In this document: positions 42,025 through 52,257 of the stretch, one piece after another
Position numbering within the stretch: position 1 is the stretch's first letter
How the letters are laid out: each line of letters begins with the position of its first letter
NCBI GenBank assembly: GCA_022606425.2
Contig: JAHDVF020000240.1
Coordinates: 2,418,001 to 2,482,000 of the forward strand
DNA from: Lepidostoma basale
Taxonomy: Eukaryota; Arthropoda; Insecta; Trichoptera; Lepidostomatidae
Direction: 5' to 3'
Length of the DNA: 64,000 bases
Position numbers and translations under genes: made by a program
The notes under the pieces: model-generated
The model's input: only the letters and a program-made list of their open reading frames with translations
Told to the model about the DNA's origin: nothing
Databases searched by the model: none

Positions 42025-42245
42025 TTCAATTTCTTCTATGTTCGCCATACTTTGTGTTGTAGATGTTTTAAATTTTTATTTTTTATATACTTTGTATACA
42101 ACACTACCTTTTTAAATAAATTAAAATTAAATATCAAACATGTTTCGGACAACTCGGTCCTTCCTCAGTGATATTTAAAATATTATAAATTGTTTACAAA
42201 TATGATCAGTTTTGACAGATGTTATTGCGCTTTATGTTATCCTCC
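42025..42245 (-). repeat. Family B element, left arm only
   Basis: TTCTATGTTCGCCATACTTT, CTTTGTATACAACACTACC, hammerhead, then TAAATTGTTTACAAATATGA and truncation where the second arm should start. Confidence 0.7.
42137..42168 (-). ncRNA. Hammerhead, family B, GUU triplet
   Basis: Minus strand: CTGAGGA, stem II GGAC...GTCC, GAAAC, AT, GTT. Core intact; GUU is permitted but usually slow. Confidence 0.62.
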
Positions 42246-42429
42246 ACCACTTTTAAGAACCACTAAAAAAACTTAATGAAATTTATTAAATATATAATTA
42301 AAACTACACATATTTTATCAGAAAAATAAGTTTTTTTTTACACTTGCATATTTATTAATTTATATATTTTATATAAAGTAAATTTTCACCACAAACATAA
42401 CACAAATGACGCTTTTTAAAATTAGTTAG

Positions 42430-42660
42430 TCATTATTAATTCGCTATTGTAGCTAAAATTGCTATCGCGAGCTTTGAAAGCTTCTCGCCGCGAGAGCTCT
42501 CCCGTCCGTCCGGCGCGGGACAGGAAGCCCAAAACACTTGATCGTCTCCTACTAAATGGCGCATTTGCATCCTCCCCGCACTCTGATAGACGCTAGATAA
42601 GGTCTGGGTTGGGGGCACACAACGGCGCATAAACGCCGGACACTTAACACTTCACGTCAT
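42430..42660. other. GC-rich block of unknown nature
   Basis: CTCCCGTCCGTCCGGCGCGG and nearby. A minus-strand frame (42436-42630, GDDQVFWASCPAPDGRESSR) has no known motif. Not assigned. Confidence 0.3.
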
Positions 42661-42704
42661 TCTACGTGTTATTTATTAATGTTATTTTATTACATGTCAC
42701 AAGG

Positions 42705-43280
42705 AAATCGAAAGAAGAATCACAATTGGCAACAAAACATTATTCTCTCTTCTACCAGTGCTCAAATCAAGAAACGTATACTGAAAAACCAAAATCATCC
42801 TGTATAAAACAATCATCCGAACAGTAGTGACCTATGGGTGTGGGGCATGGACAATGACAGCGAAATCCGCAGAGCGACTGGATACTTTTGAGAGAAGGGC
42901 GCTGCGCAGAATTCTGGGACCTGTGAATGACGGTGAAGGCTGGAGAGTGCGGCATAATGACGAGCTGTACTATATTTATAAAGCTCCCAGTCTCTCCACA
43001 CAGGTCAGACTGAATAGACTGAGATGGGCCGGTCACGAGCAGAGGATGCCGTCATCGCGAACCCCAAAAAGATTGCTGGAGTGGCACCCAGGTGATAGAA
43101 GAGCAATTGGACGACAAAGGCTGCGATAAGAGGATGAAGTTGGGAGAGATGGTGTGAAATTGTTACGAGTGTCAGATTGGAGGGTCGAAGCGGAGGACAG
43201 GAGGAGTTGGAGGCGAAGAATACTGGAGGCTAAGGCTCGATATGGGCTGTAGGGCCATCGAAGAAGAAGATTTATTACAT
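42705..43280 (+). pseudogene. LINE-E C-terminal region
   Basis: Reads EIERRITIGNKTLFSLLPVL, KTKIILYKTIIRTVVTYGCG, AWTMTAKSAERLDTFERRAL, RRILGPVNDGEGWRVRHNDE, LYYIYKAPSL, LNRLRWAGHEQRM, then WRRRILEARYGL-stop and CGAAGAAGAAGAT tail. This is the typical post-RT region of arthropod LINEs (TYG..W..T....RL..FERR.LRRI.GP). There is a stop in the K segment near 42780 and after RQRLR. No RT catalytic part. Confidence 0.82.
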
Positions 43281-43594
43281 GAAAGCTTCTGGAATTATAT
43301 TCAATCACATAAGAGACTTCCCACACACCCAAAACTGTTATAGAACGCAGCGGCGCTCTTTATCACTCATAGGCCAGGCCAGGACCCATGCAATGACTTT
43401 GATGAACAAAAAAATGAAAAATTGGAATAAAATAAGATTGAAATATTTACTTTTGAACATACTTACTTATATATGACCATGAACTCTTGAAGAGTTTGAG
43501 CCTCTTTACAAATGCTTAAATGTTTAAACCTCCTTAATAAAAATCGTTTGATGAAATTTCAATTTTAAATCATAATAATTAATGTTCTTAATTG

Positions 43595-43790
43595 AAATTT
43601 CTTGGAAGAAGTTCATTTTAAATAATGAAAACAAAAAAAAAATTATACAAATTTTCTTTATTATTATGTATTTAGTGTGCTTCCACTTGTGTTTGTGAGC
43701 ACACTAAATACTCGTATATAATAATAAAGAAATTGTATATAATTTTTTTTTCATTATTTAAATCATAATTAAATTAAACGATGTGTTTTA
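43595..43790. repeat. Foldback without ribozyme, family G relative
   Basis: TAGTGTGCTTCCACTTGTG / GTGAGCACACTAAATA and T-rich arms to TTTTTTTCATTATTTAAAT. It shares outer repeats with 44625-44920 but the centre lacks the ribozymes. Confidence 0.6.
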
Positions 43791-44726
43791 ACTACTTCCA
43801 CTTTTGCCTTTATTTTGATAGCGAGCGGTTTTGCCAGGCTTACTGACATCGACAGAATGGTGACGCTATTATTAACTAACTCCTATATATACACACAGAT
43901 TAAGGATTGTAAACATAGTTATGTAAATTTTACAGGATTTAAATATCGATATTAAAGTTATTTAAGAGAATTCTGTTTTCAATGCAATGAAATTTAAATT
44001 GATTGCAGCTGACATATTTATATATAATACTTTTCATTTGTGACATTATTATTCTTCTGTTAATATCAATCACAATCAAGTTTCACATATCGTTCGGATC
44101 GTCCAAAAAAAGACTGCGTTCCTTATCTATTATATTTTTTTTCATTGTGGTGTAAGGTTTGCCCCAATTCGTGTCATGTCCAGGGGCACCGGGTGTTATC
44201 GTTTCAGTTATACCGTACGCTGAACCTTCCTTGTCCCCGTTATATTCTTAATCAGATAAACATAAAAATGATAAACATTTTCAGGATCACAGTTACACAA
44301 AAGTAATTAAAACAAGCTTTAAATAACGAGTATCCAGAGGGTTGAAATGATGAAGGGCAACAGGTAGGTACTTACCCAACTATAGTCTGCAGTTGCACTG
44401 GTCTATCGTCGGACAAATAAATTAATAGGTAATATCCGGCTGAACTTTCTACCCCCTGACATTGTGCCATGCTGAAGGCACATTTTTAATCTAATCGGGT
44501 TCACCCCTAATTGGACCAAGTGGAGCTTTTATGATGCTTAATTGAATTGTCTTCTATTAAGATGAAGAAATTTACAGGTAAAACTCATAGTTTATTAGAA
44601 ATATGGAATATTAAAAATATTTCATTGTTGTTGGTGTCATTTGTAAATAATGAAATTAAATATAAAAATATTTCCAAATTTCATTATTATTGTATATTCA
44701 GTGTGCTTCCACTTGTGTTTAACGTC

Positions 44727-44758
44727 GACCGGTTTCGACAGCTTGCTGCCATCTTCTC
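44727..44758 (-). ncRNA. Hammerhead-like, family G
   Basis: Minus strand: GAGAAGA box, stem II GCAG/CTGT (loop CAAG), GAAAC, CG, GTC. Confidence 0.45.
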
Positions 44759-44786
44759 GTATTCTATCCGACATTCATCATCAGAC

Positions 44787-44818
44787 CAGAAGATAGCAGC
44801 AAGCTGCCGAAACCGGTC
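44787..44818 (+). ncRNA. Hammerhead-like, family G (U4 to A)
   Basis: CAGAAGA, stem II GCAG/CTGC loop CAAG, GAAAC, CG, GTC. Confidence 0.5.
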
Positions 44819-44954
44819 GACGTTATACACAAGTAGAAGCCCACTAAATATGTAATAATAAAGAAATTTCGTATCAATTTTATTTTATTTTCATTATTTA
44901 AAATGAATTTCTACCAAGAAGTTTTAATTAATTTTTTTTTTGTCTTTTGTAACC

Positions 44955-44986
44955 CTGACAAAGCTCCGGCGGGAACGAAACCGGTT
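44955..44986 (+). ncRNA. Hammerhead-like, family G, GUU triplet (A8)
   Basis: CTGACAA, stem II GCTCC/GGGAAC imperfect, GAAAC, CG, GTT. Relative of the motif next to SINE2 at 13317. Confidence 0.5.
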
Positions 44987-45044
44987 AGTTGTTGACAATA
45001 ATGAAGTGGTGTAATTTTAAATTTACTTGTGTATTAATATTATA

Positions 45045-45305
45045 TTTATAAAACGTCTGTTTTCAAGAAGTTTTATTATATTTTATGAAACTGACATGTT
45101 TCGCCTTACTAAGGCATTATAAATTTTTGACAATGCCTTAGTAATTACAATTATGTACATAAAATTAAAGCTAAAATTTAAATTAAAAAACAACAATATT
45201 GTAAATTTGATAATGATTATCACAGCGAAACATGTCATTCCCCTAAAATATAATACAACTTCTAGAAAACAGATGTTTTATATTTGATATTTAATTTGGA
45301 GTTTT
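45045..45305. repeat. Family F foldback with disrupted right arm
   Basis: Left arm TTCAAGAAGTTTTATTATAT, motif at 45093-45123. The right arm begins TTTGACAATGCCTTAGTAA, is interrupted by about 90 bp (45143-45232) and resumes at CGAAACATGTCATTCCC. The insert has no clear TIR. Confidence 0.7.
45093..45123 (-). ncRNA. Hammerhead-like, family F
   Basis: Minus strand: TTTATAA box (G5 lost, U3/A8), stem II GCCTT/AAGGC perfect, GAAAC, AT, GTC. Confidence 0.45.
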
Positions 45306-45658
45306 ACGTCATTATTTTAGAAAAAAAAAAATAATGAGTTTTATGATTTAATATTTATAAAATTCATATAATGATTTAAATGCTTAAATGCTATTTATAT
45401 ATTTTTTTTAAATTAAATTGAATGATGCAGTATGTGAAAAAAAATTATGGATACCAATAAAATGGCATGCTTCTTGATCATAACCCCAAAAATTTAATAT
45501 ATAATTAAATTAAGTAGAAAAAGTTAAATATATAAATCTGGAGGTAAACATTTTTCGAATATACCTGGCCCTGTCCCCCCCCCCTCCCTTCCCTTACCTT
45601 CTATCTACTATATTTATATAGATGTAAATCTGTGTTGTTGTTCTGTTATTACGAAGCC

Positions 45659-45690
45659 CTGAGGGAGCTTGGGTACAAGCGAAACTAGTC
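45659..45690 (+). ncRNA. Hammerhead-like singleton (ACUAGU stem III)
   Basis: CTGAGGG (A9 to G), stem II GCTTG/CAAGC perfect with loop GGTA, GAAAC, TA, GTC. Stem I has three visible pairs GCC/GGC (45656-45658 with 45691-45693). Related in layout to family G. Confidence 0.58.
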
Positions 45691-45759
45691 GGCAATTAAA
45701 ATAACCGCATAGTGGCGAAAAACAAAGTGCAGTGTTTTTTTAAATTTAATTTTAAATAC

Positions 45760-46195
45760 AAACAATAATAAAAATATTTAAAATATAGAATTCATTACCG
45801 ATCCACTATTATGTATTTGTTAAATTAGTACCCATTTAGTAAAACTGCTGTGTTTACACAATTGCAGAAATCTTAAAACGTTTGCCTCAAACTTTTCACA
45901 TTCAATCCCCTTTCAAACATCTCCCAATCTTGGTCCTAAGTGCTCAAGACAATAGACCAATCAATCGTGCAAGGAGAGGAGTCTATTGAATTATATTATT
46001 GGATCGGTCAGTCACCCCCCTCACCACTTACATCCTCACCCCCCCATTCTAGGGTGGCGGGTATGGACGGCCGTCCACTGGAGACAAAAGGGGGTGGTAT
46101 GCCTTTTGTGGAGAAATTGATCAAGGGTGAAATTAAATTATGAATGATAATTTTGAAATATACCACTATCTTAAAAGAGATGCAAAAATTATATT
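45760..46195. other. Interval without recognised features
   Basis: A 67-codon frame at 45940-46143 has no known motif. Confidence 0.35.
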
Positions 46196-46199
46196 TTTA

Positions 46200-46395
46200 A
46201 CTGTTTAAATAAAAAAACTTTCACAATGGACTATATTTTGTCGCGACAGCTGTTTCGCTAAACGATGTTATCATCGTCAGGTTTAACAATCAACATATAA
46301 TGAATTGTGATGTATTTAACAAAGTTTTTTTTTTAAAACAGTTAATAATGTTGAAATATCAAAGTGTTTCATTCAAAACAATGAATTATCTATAA
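46200..46395 (-). repeat. Family A element
   Basis: CACAATGGACTATATTTTG, hammerhead 46245-46280, AATCAACATATAATGAATTG, then TTTAACAAAG and CATTCAAAACAATGAATT. The right-arm ribozyme is deleted. Confidence 0.65.
46245..46280 (-). ncRNA. Hammerhead ribozyme, family A
   Basis: Minus strand: CTGACGA, stem II GATAAC/GTTTAGC with a mismatch, GAAAC, AGCT, GTC. Canonical core. Confidence 0.68.
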
Positions 46396-46554
46396 ATTAT
46401 ATTAATTTTTTTTTTGTTCATTTTGTTCATTCGAAAATTTAAATTGTTTTCTATTTTCATATTTCTCTCGTCATCTAGAGTCGGCCCATTTTCTTCTACA
46501 ATCTTCGTTTCTGGCTCTGCTCCTGATATAAGCCGCTGGTGATTTATTTATCCT

Positions 46555-46752
46555 TTTTTTTTATACAAACAGATATTTTAAACCTTAAACTGTATACAAT
46601 TAGTTTTTTAAGAATTATACTGATTCTCATGACATGATATAGGTAGCTGATCTATCGTCGCAGACCATAGAGAGTGTGACAATCACACTGCCATCGCCGG
46701 AAATCGAACCCGAGACCTTCGGTGTGCAATCCTAGCTCCTACCACAAAGGTG
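46555..46752 (-). repeat. SINE1, minus orientation
   Basis: TATAGGTAGCTGATCTATCG, GTGACAATCACACTGCCATC, B box complement GGAAATCGAACC, GACCTTCGGTG and the head at about 46735-46752 (ACCACAAAGGTG). One CATAGAGAGTG change in the body. Confidence 0.72.
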
Positions 46753-46789
46753 ACAGAAGACATGGACTCCACACGTGTTGCCCAGTATC

Positions 46790-46925
46790 AATAGACATGG
46801 AAGCAGAAGGTGAAGACCTACTTCCAGGAGTGGACGGATACCAGCTTATGATGATAGTGGTGATTATTAAAAAAAACTAACTAACTTACCATCGTGCCGT
46901 TTCCTCGAAGGGGTAAACAGATTAT
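46790..46925. pseudogene. LINE scraps (LINE-I and LINE-A ends)
   Basis: 46790-46850 plus: CATGGAAGCAGAAGGTGAAG / CAGGAGTGGACGG matches the WK..VE.Y.QEWTD end of LINE-I. 46878-46922 minus: AACTAACTTACCATCGTGCC and AAGGGGTAAACAG, the LINE-A 3' end. Confidence 0.5.
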
Positions 46926-46943
46926 CATATTATTGTTATTTAG

Positions 46944-47020
46944 TTAGGGATTGTTTGAGCGAAGCCGACGAAGGGGCGCCGCTGCGTCCTATAACAGCTT
47001 CGGGTAAGCGGCGGGTAACC
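46944..47020. repeat. Direct repeat, left copy
   Basis: TGAGCGAAGCCGACGAAGGG to GGTAAGCGGCGGGTAACC; imperfect copy at 48358-48425. Confidence 0.65.
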
Positions 47021-47065
47021 TTCTATGTCTTTATTTAACTATAATTTTGTTCATTTGTATGTGTA

Positions 47066-47457
47066 GTCCGGTCAATCTAGACCCAAAAATATGAGAGAAG
47101 GTGCATAAAATCCCAACAAGCTGAAAATCGATAAAATTGTTAAAAACATAGTTATAAATAAAATTTAAAAGTTCCCCATCATTCCCGTGTATAGAAAAAA
47201 AATTATCTGAGGTCAAAGGTCAAAAAAATGAGTTTTTCGCGATTTTCAGCAAAACGGTAAGTTTTATTATAAAAATATGTTAGACAAAATTGTAGATCAT
47301 AAAATTATCTATTAAAAATGTACGAATATTTTTTTCCTACGAGCCACCGTTTCTGAGATATAACGATTCAAAAATTTGTAAAAGTTGTTAACGTCATTGC
47401 TTGCATTTTTGTTTTATTAACAATTTTGAAAACAACAAATGTCTAAATTGACCGGAA
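47066..47457. mobile_element. Tc1/mariner-type MITE
   Basis: 392 bp with TIRs GTCCGGTCAATCTAGAC and GTCTAAATTGACCGGA, flanked by TA on both sides (47064-47065, 47458-47459). No transposase inside. Confidence 0.7.
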
Positions 47458-47587
47458 TAGTGTATTAACAATCACTGTATATATTACCCTACAATAAATA
47501 TTGTTATTCTATATCTGAGATTCTAGATCTTACATATAATTATTCTTATTAAGTTCCGTATGGACGAGGGATGGGCCTAGAGATTAA

Positions 47588-48353
47588 CCGTCGCGTTGCC
47601 ATGTTGCATTTAAAGTTGATTTTCTTAAAACCTATGGACTCTAATATTATAAAAAAAATTGTAATCCTCCATTAAAGTGTTCTCAATATTTCGTAATAAA
47701 AAAAAAAGCAAAAAATTACTTCCTTCATCCCAAAAAAAAATATTTTCTAAGACTGCCCTCACCTTCATTCGTGTTAAGGTAGAATTTGTTTTGCTAATAT
47801 TTATAACTTTATCAAAAGTGACAAATACTTACTCGCTGTTTTGAACGTATTATAAATTATATCTTTGGCCTTTTCAATAGGTACGTAATAATACCGACTG
47901 TGGACAGAAACGCAGCCAGCAACTTAATAATATCAGAACTGTGAAAATATTAACACTTTACCAAAAGGGACAAATATAAATACGTACTCGTTGTCTTGAA
48001 CGTACTATACATTTTCCCTAGGTGCCTTTATCATACGTAAAATCTCGTAAAGTCTCGCCCCGCCGGCCGCTGCGCGGAGACAAGTTTATACTTGGTGTCC
48101 AGTTGCTCGTATGCTGTGACGCATTCCATATCAGAAATCGCATGGTTCCAGAAAAAATTAATAATGATATGTTTTTCAAATAATCCATGTATGTTATAGA
48201 TATCGATCTATTCCTAATGAAATTCCCTACAAGATGACATAAATTAAATTTTGATTCATCGAGTCATATGCTTGATATTTAGATAAAGTTAGCGGTAAAC
48301 TGAATTTACCACATGGGAGCGAGCGTTTTGTTTTGAACACGGTACGTTAAGGG
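47588..48353 (-). mobile_element. piggyBac-type MITE, copy 2
   Basis: 766 bp, flanked by TTAA (47584-47587, 48354-48357); reverse complement of 25237-25994 over essentially its full length. Ends CCGTCGCG and GTTAAGGG. Confidence 0.75.
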
Positions 48354-48357
48354 TTAA

Positions 48358-48425
48358 ATGAGCGAAGCCGACGAAAGGAGCCGTTCGTCTCTAACAGCTT
48401 CGGATAAGCGGTGGGAATCCTCGTG
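48358..48425. repeat. Direct repeat, right copy
   Basis: TGAGCGAAGCCGACGAAAGG to GATAAGCGGTGGGAATCC; see 46944-47020. It starts immediately after the piggyBac MITE target site. Confidence 0.65.
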
Positions 48426-48539
48426 TCCTATTGTTATTCTAGTTCCTGCTGCTTTCATCCAGTGAATAATAATGTGGCTAATATTATTATTATTTCATAT
48501 TTAAATATAAATGTAATTTTATTAAAACTTACTTTAAAT

Positions 48540-48830
48540 GGTAACAAGGGTTAACAAATTCTAAAGCGACGAATTAGTAGCACATAAACGTTAGTGTTAG
48601 ATACTTCGTCTCCTACTTCCGACGTAGCTGAGAGGAGTCCGGTCCGATGGTCCACTGAGACAGATAAGGGGAAGTGACCCGCTAGCAGATGGAGTTTGGG
48701 CCGAGAGGAGGAAGCTGCTAGTTGATTGTGTCCTCCGTTGATCAAAGATTCGATGTCTGGGAAATTAATTATTATTAGACATAAGTGTCTATTCGGCGCT
48801 ATAGGTGAAATGTGAAGCATACAAAACAGT
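48540..48830. other. Unassigned GC-richer interval
   Basis: Minus-strand 89-codon frame (48551-48820) with no known domain. The right edge (ATTATTATTAGACATAAG ... GGCGCTATAGG) resembles a minus-strand CR1/L2 3' UTR, so it may be an old LINE end. Confidence 0.35.
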
Positions 48831-48907
48831 TATGGAAACATGTAAAATAGAAAATACCTGTAAGTTAAAATTACAAACTACGTTAAGTATTATTTTAAAG
48901 TATTGCT

Positions 48908-49185
48908 AACTAACTAACTAAGAGGATGGATCGCCACAATGCTCTGTCCTGGAATACCTCTCGGGGTTCCTCTACATTCATACATCGTACCATGCACGCA
49001 CGTCGATTATTCCGACATCGAATGTGGCCGCCTTGATTAATTTGGTCATGCCATGTTTTCCTCGGTCGTCCTCGGCTTCTTTTTCCACTCACGCTGCTTG
49101 TGTACAACTTTTTAACCATTCTATTATACTATCATCCATTCGTTCCATATGTCCAAACCATCTCAGGGATCCTTTTTTAATTTTC
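48908..49185 (-). pseudogene. LINE-A fragment (KRSRGRPRK subfamily)
   Basis: Minus strand: SLRWFGHMERMDD-like, MVKKLYTSSVSGKRSRGRPR, KTWHDQINQGGHIRCRNNRR, ACMVRCMNVEEPREVFQDRA, LWRSIL; CTAACTAACTAA tail at 48907-48920. Same VKKLYT..SGKRSRGR subfamily as 60963-61310. Confidence 0.8.
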
Positions 49186-49187
49186 AA

Positions 49188-49435
<248 letters not shown>

Positions 49436-49559
49436 TGAGATAATTATAATAAATATTTTTGTGGACCTGAAGAAGAAGAAGAAAAACTCGTATATTGTAA
49501 TATATTTTGTATCGGTATGTAAAATCTGCGACAGGTGAATTTCCCGCATCGAAAAATAT

Positions 49560-49960
49560 CATGTTACCATTAAAAATTACCTGATAAGATATTTTGAAAA
49601 TATCAAAGAATGTAAAAATATCGATTAATACCCACTATTTCTGTATTATAATTAGCAATAAATTTACAATTATATTTGAATATGAATTCTAGAGTTACGC
49701 TTTGAAAACTAAAATAGGGAATAATTAGTAATTTAGAATCGTTGAAGATATAAGATGACTTCCTAATGTATGCGAAATTACTAGATTTAGAATTTATAAT
49801 TATGGTATCAAGTTACACTAATTTTACGAATTAAAATAAATTTGAATACGGATTGAATTATTAGTATAATAATTAAAACTTATCGGTTCAATCTTTGAAG
49901 CAGGTTTTATATGCATAAATCATAGCCTTGTATGTTATGTAGAAGCTATGATGACACTTC
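49560..49960. other. AT-rich interval, nothing recognised
   Basis: No motif found on either strand. Confidence 0.4.
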
Positions 49961-49965
49961 AAAAT

Positions 49966-50070
49966 TGTGTTCTTGTACCGACCCTTTTGTTTGAATGTGA
50001 AGAATGGAACTGGTAGAAGAAGGGTGAAAATATAATTAACGCAATGGAAATATGATCTAAAGAGATCAAA
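49966..50070 (+). pseudogene. LINE-A scrap
   Basis: TGTTCTTGTACCGACCCTTT, GAATGGAACTGGTAGAAGAA: the VLVPTLMYGSEAWNWQKKDE segment with mutations, cut off by the SINE1 at 50071. Confidence 0.65.
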
Positions 50071-50316
50071 GACGACCTTCGTGGCAGAGTGGTTAGAGAT
50101 CTGGTTGTCATACCGAAGGCCCCGGGTTCGATTCCCGGCGATGGCAGTGTGATTGTCACACTGTCTTTGGTCTGGTGTAGAATTCACGTGACAATAAAAT
50201 GGCGATATATTAGCTACCTATCACATTTCACGAGAACAATATTATAGTTAAAAAAATTAATTGTATACAGTAATTGGGTTCAAACGACCTGTTGTACCTA
50301 TACAAAGAAAAAAAAA
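50071..50316 (+). repeat. SINE1, full length
   Basis: A box TGGCAGAGTGGTT (50082-50094), B box GGTTCGATTCC (50125-50135), full body, A-rich tail (50301-50313). Inserted into LINE-A. Confidence 0.85.
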
Positions 50317-50317
50317 G

Positions 50318-50505
50318 TGGAATATGTCGTAAGATGGGGCAGACAATAAATGCGCATTCGGAGAGGATGAATTCCTCCGAAATCCCACACGTTGTGGCGC
50401 ATCAGATTCCTATTGGCCACCGTCCCCCCTGGAAGACCGCCAAAGAGATAGATGAATCTCTAGGAGTCCACCTTCTAAAAGAGGCCAGGCTGACAACACA
50501 CCATA
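50318..50505 (+). pseudogene. LINE-G fragment
   Basis: Frames give AHSERMNSSEIPHVVAHQIP, IGHRPPW and SLGVHLLKEARLT, matching MQRMDPTRIPHAVAHQIPAG...LPREASLIT at 12630-12895. Confidence 0.65.
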
Positions 50506-50578
50506 AGCGCCCTTGAGGTGAGCTATTCACGAAAACGACGCTGTACAAATAAGCCTTATTATTGTTGTTATTATTATT
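50503..50578 (+). repeat. LINE-B 3' tail
   Basis: AGCGCCCTTGAGGTGAG, AACGACGCTGTACAAATAAG and ATT repeats. Joined directly to LINE-G, hence a chimeric or truncated insertion. Confidence 0.7.
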
Positions 50579-50587
50579 AAAAGTCTA

Positions 50588-50935
50588 AGTCTAAGGCGCA
50601 AATGGCAGTGGATCGGTCACACTCTGAGATGGAACCCAGCCTGCATCGCTCAGGGCGCACTAGACTGGTCCCCTATGGGGGGAAAGAGAAAGCGAGGCAG
50701 ACCTAGAGCCACCTGGAGAAGAACCCTGCAGGACGAGGTTAAGGCAGCAGGTCTCACTTGGGACGATGTTTAGCATCAGGCATGCGATAGAGTGGGGTGC
50801 AGAAGATTGCTTGAGGCCCTATGCACCACGGAGGTGTGACAGCACAAAAAGAAGAAGATTAAAAGTCTAAAATGAGGAGGAGGAGAAAGAGAAGAAGAAG
50901 AAGGAAGAGGGGAAGAAGAAGAAGACCAGTGGTCG
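50588..50935 (+). pseudogene. LINE-F C-terminus with GAA-rich tail
   Basis: KWQWIGHTLRWNPACIAQGA, LDWSPMGGKRKRGRPRATWR, RTLQDEVKAAGLTWDDV-stop, then CRRLLEALCTTEV-stop. The pattern W.WIGH.LR....I...L.W.P.G.RKRGRP..TWRR is found in RTE-like LINEs of many invertebrates. Purine-rich AAGAAGAAG tail at 50851-50930. Confidence 0.78.
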
Positions 50936-50989
50936 TCAAACTCATAGCCTCTAGAGCCAAATATCAACAGTACAACGATTATATTCTAC

Positions 50990-51075
50990 GATTTTTTTTA
51001 TTGATTAAAACACCTTTTTTTTTCACTTTTGAGTATATTTTTCTTAACATGTTTCAAAGGCTTTACACCAAAATA
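50990..51075 (-). repeat. Family E left arm
   Basis: ATTAAAACACCTTTTTTTTT, TTGAGTATATTTTTCTTAAC, ATGTTTCAAAGGCTTTACACC; the ribozyme box is missing. Confidence 0.5.
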
Positions 51076-51359
51076 TTTTGCCATTGACACAAACAAGAAG
51101 TGAAGAATATAATAAAAGTTTGTAAGGACTCGGTCTCTTGATCCCGAGCAGTCCGATCTCCGTTAATAAGAAGGCACATATTAATATCTTCTTGAGTTTC
51201 TCTCTATCTCAACTGGAGGATGATAATGACCAAGGAACAAAAAGAATACAAGAAAATGGGAAATAAACTGGTCACTATAGTGCGCGGGTCAACAATAAAG
51301 ATACGGCTACAGGGTGTTAAAAATATAAGTTAACTAATTAACCATTTTATACAATATTC

Positions 51360-51560
51360 AAATAGTTCATTGTTTTTTGCCTAAATACAATAATATTTCA
51401 ACATTATTAACTGTTAATACAACAAAATACAATGATACTTTATAACACTGTTATGATATTAAAAAAAATATTATTCACTTTTTGAGCGTTGCGACAGCTG
51501 TTTCGCTAACTTATGTTGGCATCATCAGGTGTTACAAACAACTAATGATACCAATTGAAA
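51360..51560 (-). repeat. Family A element, single arm
   Basis: TTCATTGTTTTTTGCC terminus, hammerhead 51493-51528, GTGTTACAAACAAC end, as in 11640-11740. Confidence 0.62.
51493..51528 (-). ncRNA. Hammerhead ribozyme, family A
   Basis: Minus strand: CTGATGA, stem II GCCAAC/GTTAGC with one C-A mismatch, GAAAC, AGCT, GTC. Canonical core. Confidence 0.7.
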
Positions 51561-51702
51561 GATTTACTATTCATAGGACAAAATATTTATTAGTCTAATT
51601 TCTATTATGTTTTGGCGGAAACACTTTGATATTTCAACAGTATTTACTGTTAAAATAAATAAAAACTTTGTTATAAATATCACAATTGATTATATTTTGT
51701 CG

Positions 51703-51738
51703 CGACAGCTATTTTGCTAACCGATGTTAGCATTGTCA
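51703..51738 (-). ncRNA. Hammerhead-like, family A (A8)
   Basis: Minus strand: CTGACAA, stem II GCTAAC/GTTAGC, AAAAT, AGCT, GTC. Two core defects. Confidence 0.5.
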
Positions 51739-51768
51739 GGTCTTACAATCAACTGTTAATTGAGACGA

Positions 51769-51804
51769 CCTGACGATGCTAACATCGGTTAGCGACACAG
51801 CTGT
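51769..51804 (+). ncRNA. Hammerhead-like, family A (A14 changed)
   Basis: CTGACGA, stem II GCTAAC/GTTAGC, GACAC instead of GAAAC, AGCT, GTC. Confidence 0.58.
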
Positions 51805-51894
51805 CGTGACAAATTATAATCAATTGTGAAATTTAAAACAAAGTTTTTTGTTTGAACAGTAAATAATGTTAAAATATCAATGTGTTTCCGCCGA

Positions 51895-52228
51895 TATATT
51901 TCTATTTGCGGTAATGACTTTGAGTTCACCATTAATTTTATTACCAGCTCTAACTCTTCTTCCGATATCTTTCTCCATTCTTCCATCTCTTGTAAACATG
52001 TTTCCCAGGTAACCAAATTCGGTAACTTGCTCTAATTTCTCACCGTTCGCACTTATGTCACAGTCCGTCATACATTCTTCCTTTTCAAATACCATAACTT
52101 TAGACTTTGACACGTTTATCAAAAGGTCATACTTATTGCTTACTTCGTACATTCTTGACATTAGGACTTGCAGTTCGTCCATACTGTCAGCGAATAAAAC
52201 AGCGTCGTCTGCATTATAGTAAACAGCT
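51895..52228 (-). pseudogene. LINE-A reverse transcriptase segment (motif C)
   Basis: The only LINE-A copy here with RT core. Minus strand: NADDAVLFADSMDELQ (FADD box with F to N, 52180-52225), YDLLINVSKSKVMVFEKEE, EKLEQVTEFGYLGNMFTRDG, RMEKDIGRRVRAGNKINGEL. The D-D of motif C, the K-V-M thumb and YLG motif are in normal order. It breaks off at 51895 at the ribozyme foldback. Confidence 0.82.
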
Positions 52229-52257
52229 GATGGACATATCGTTCATTTTCGCACCAG

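Larger units (their letters stand above)
44625..44925. repeat. Family G foldback with two ribozymes
   Basis: Arms GTGTGCTTCCACTTGTGTTT, AACGTCGACCGGTTTCG and complements, meeting near 44772. Hammerhead-like motifs at 44727-44758 and 44787-44818. Confidence 0.78.
51605..51895. repeat. Family A foldback with two ribozymes
   Basis: TTTTGGCGGAAACACTTTGA (51611-51630) and inverted TCAATGTGTTTCCGCC (51877-51892) are the two ends; AAACTTTGTTATAAATATCA arms; centre near 51755. A complete palindromic element that cuts directly into LINE-A at 51893. Confidence 0.82.

Noticed and set aside
42436..42630. Possible host protein fragment GDDQVFWASCPAPDGRESSR
   Set aside because: No recognisable domain and no splice or neighbour support; left as unassigned GC-rich block.
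48907..48920. CTAACTAA repeats as telomere-like sequence
   Set aside because: The unit is 4 bp (TTAG), not the insect TTAGG, and always sits at the 3' end of LINE-A or its passenger.
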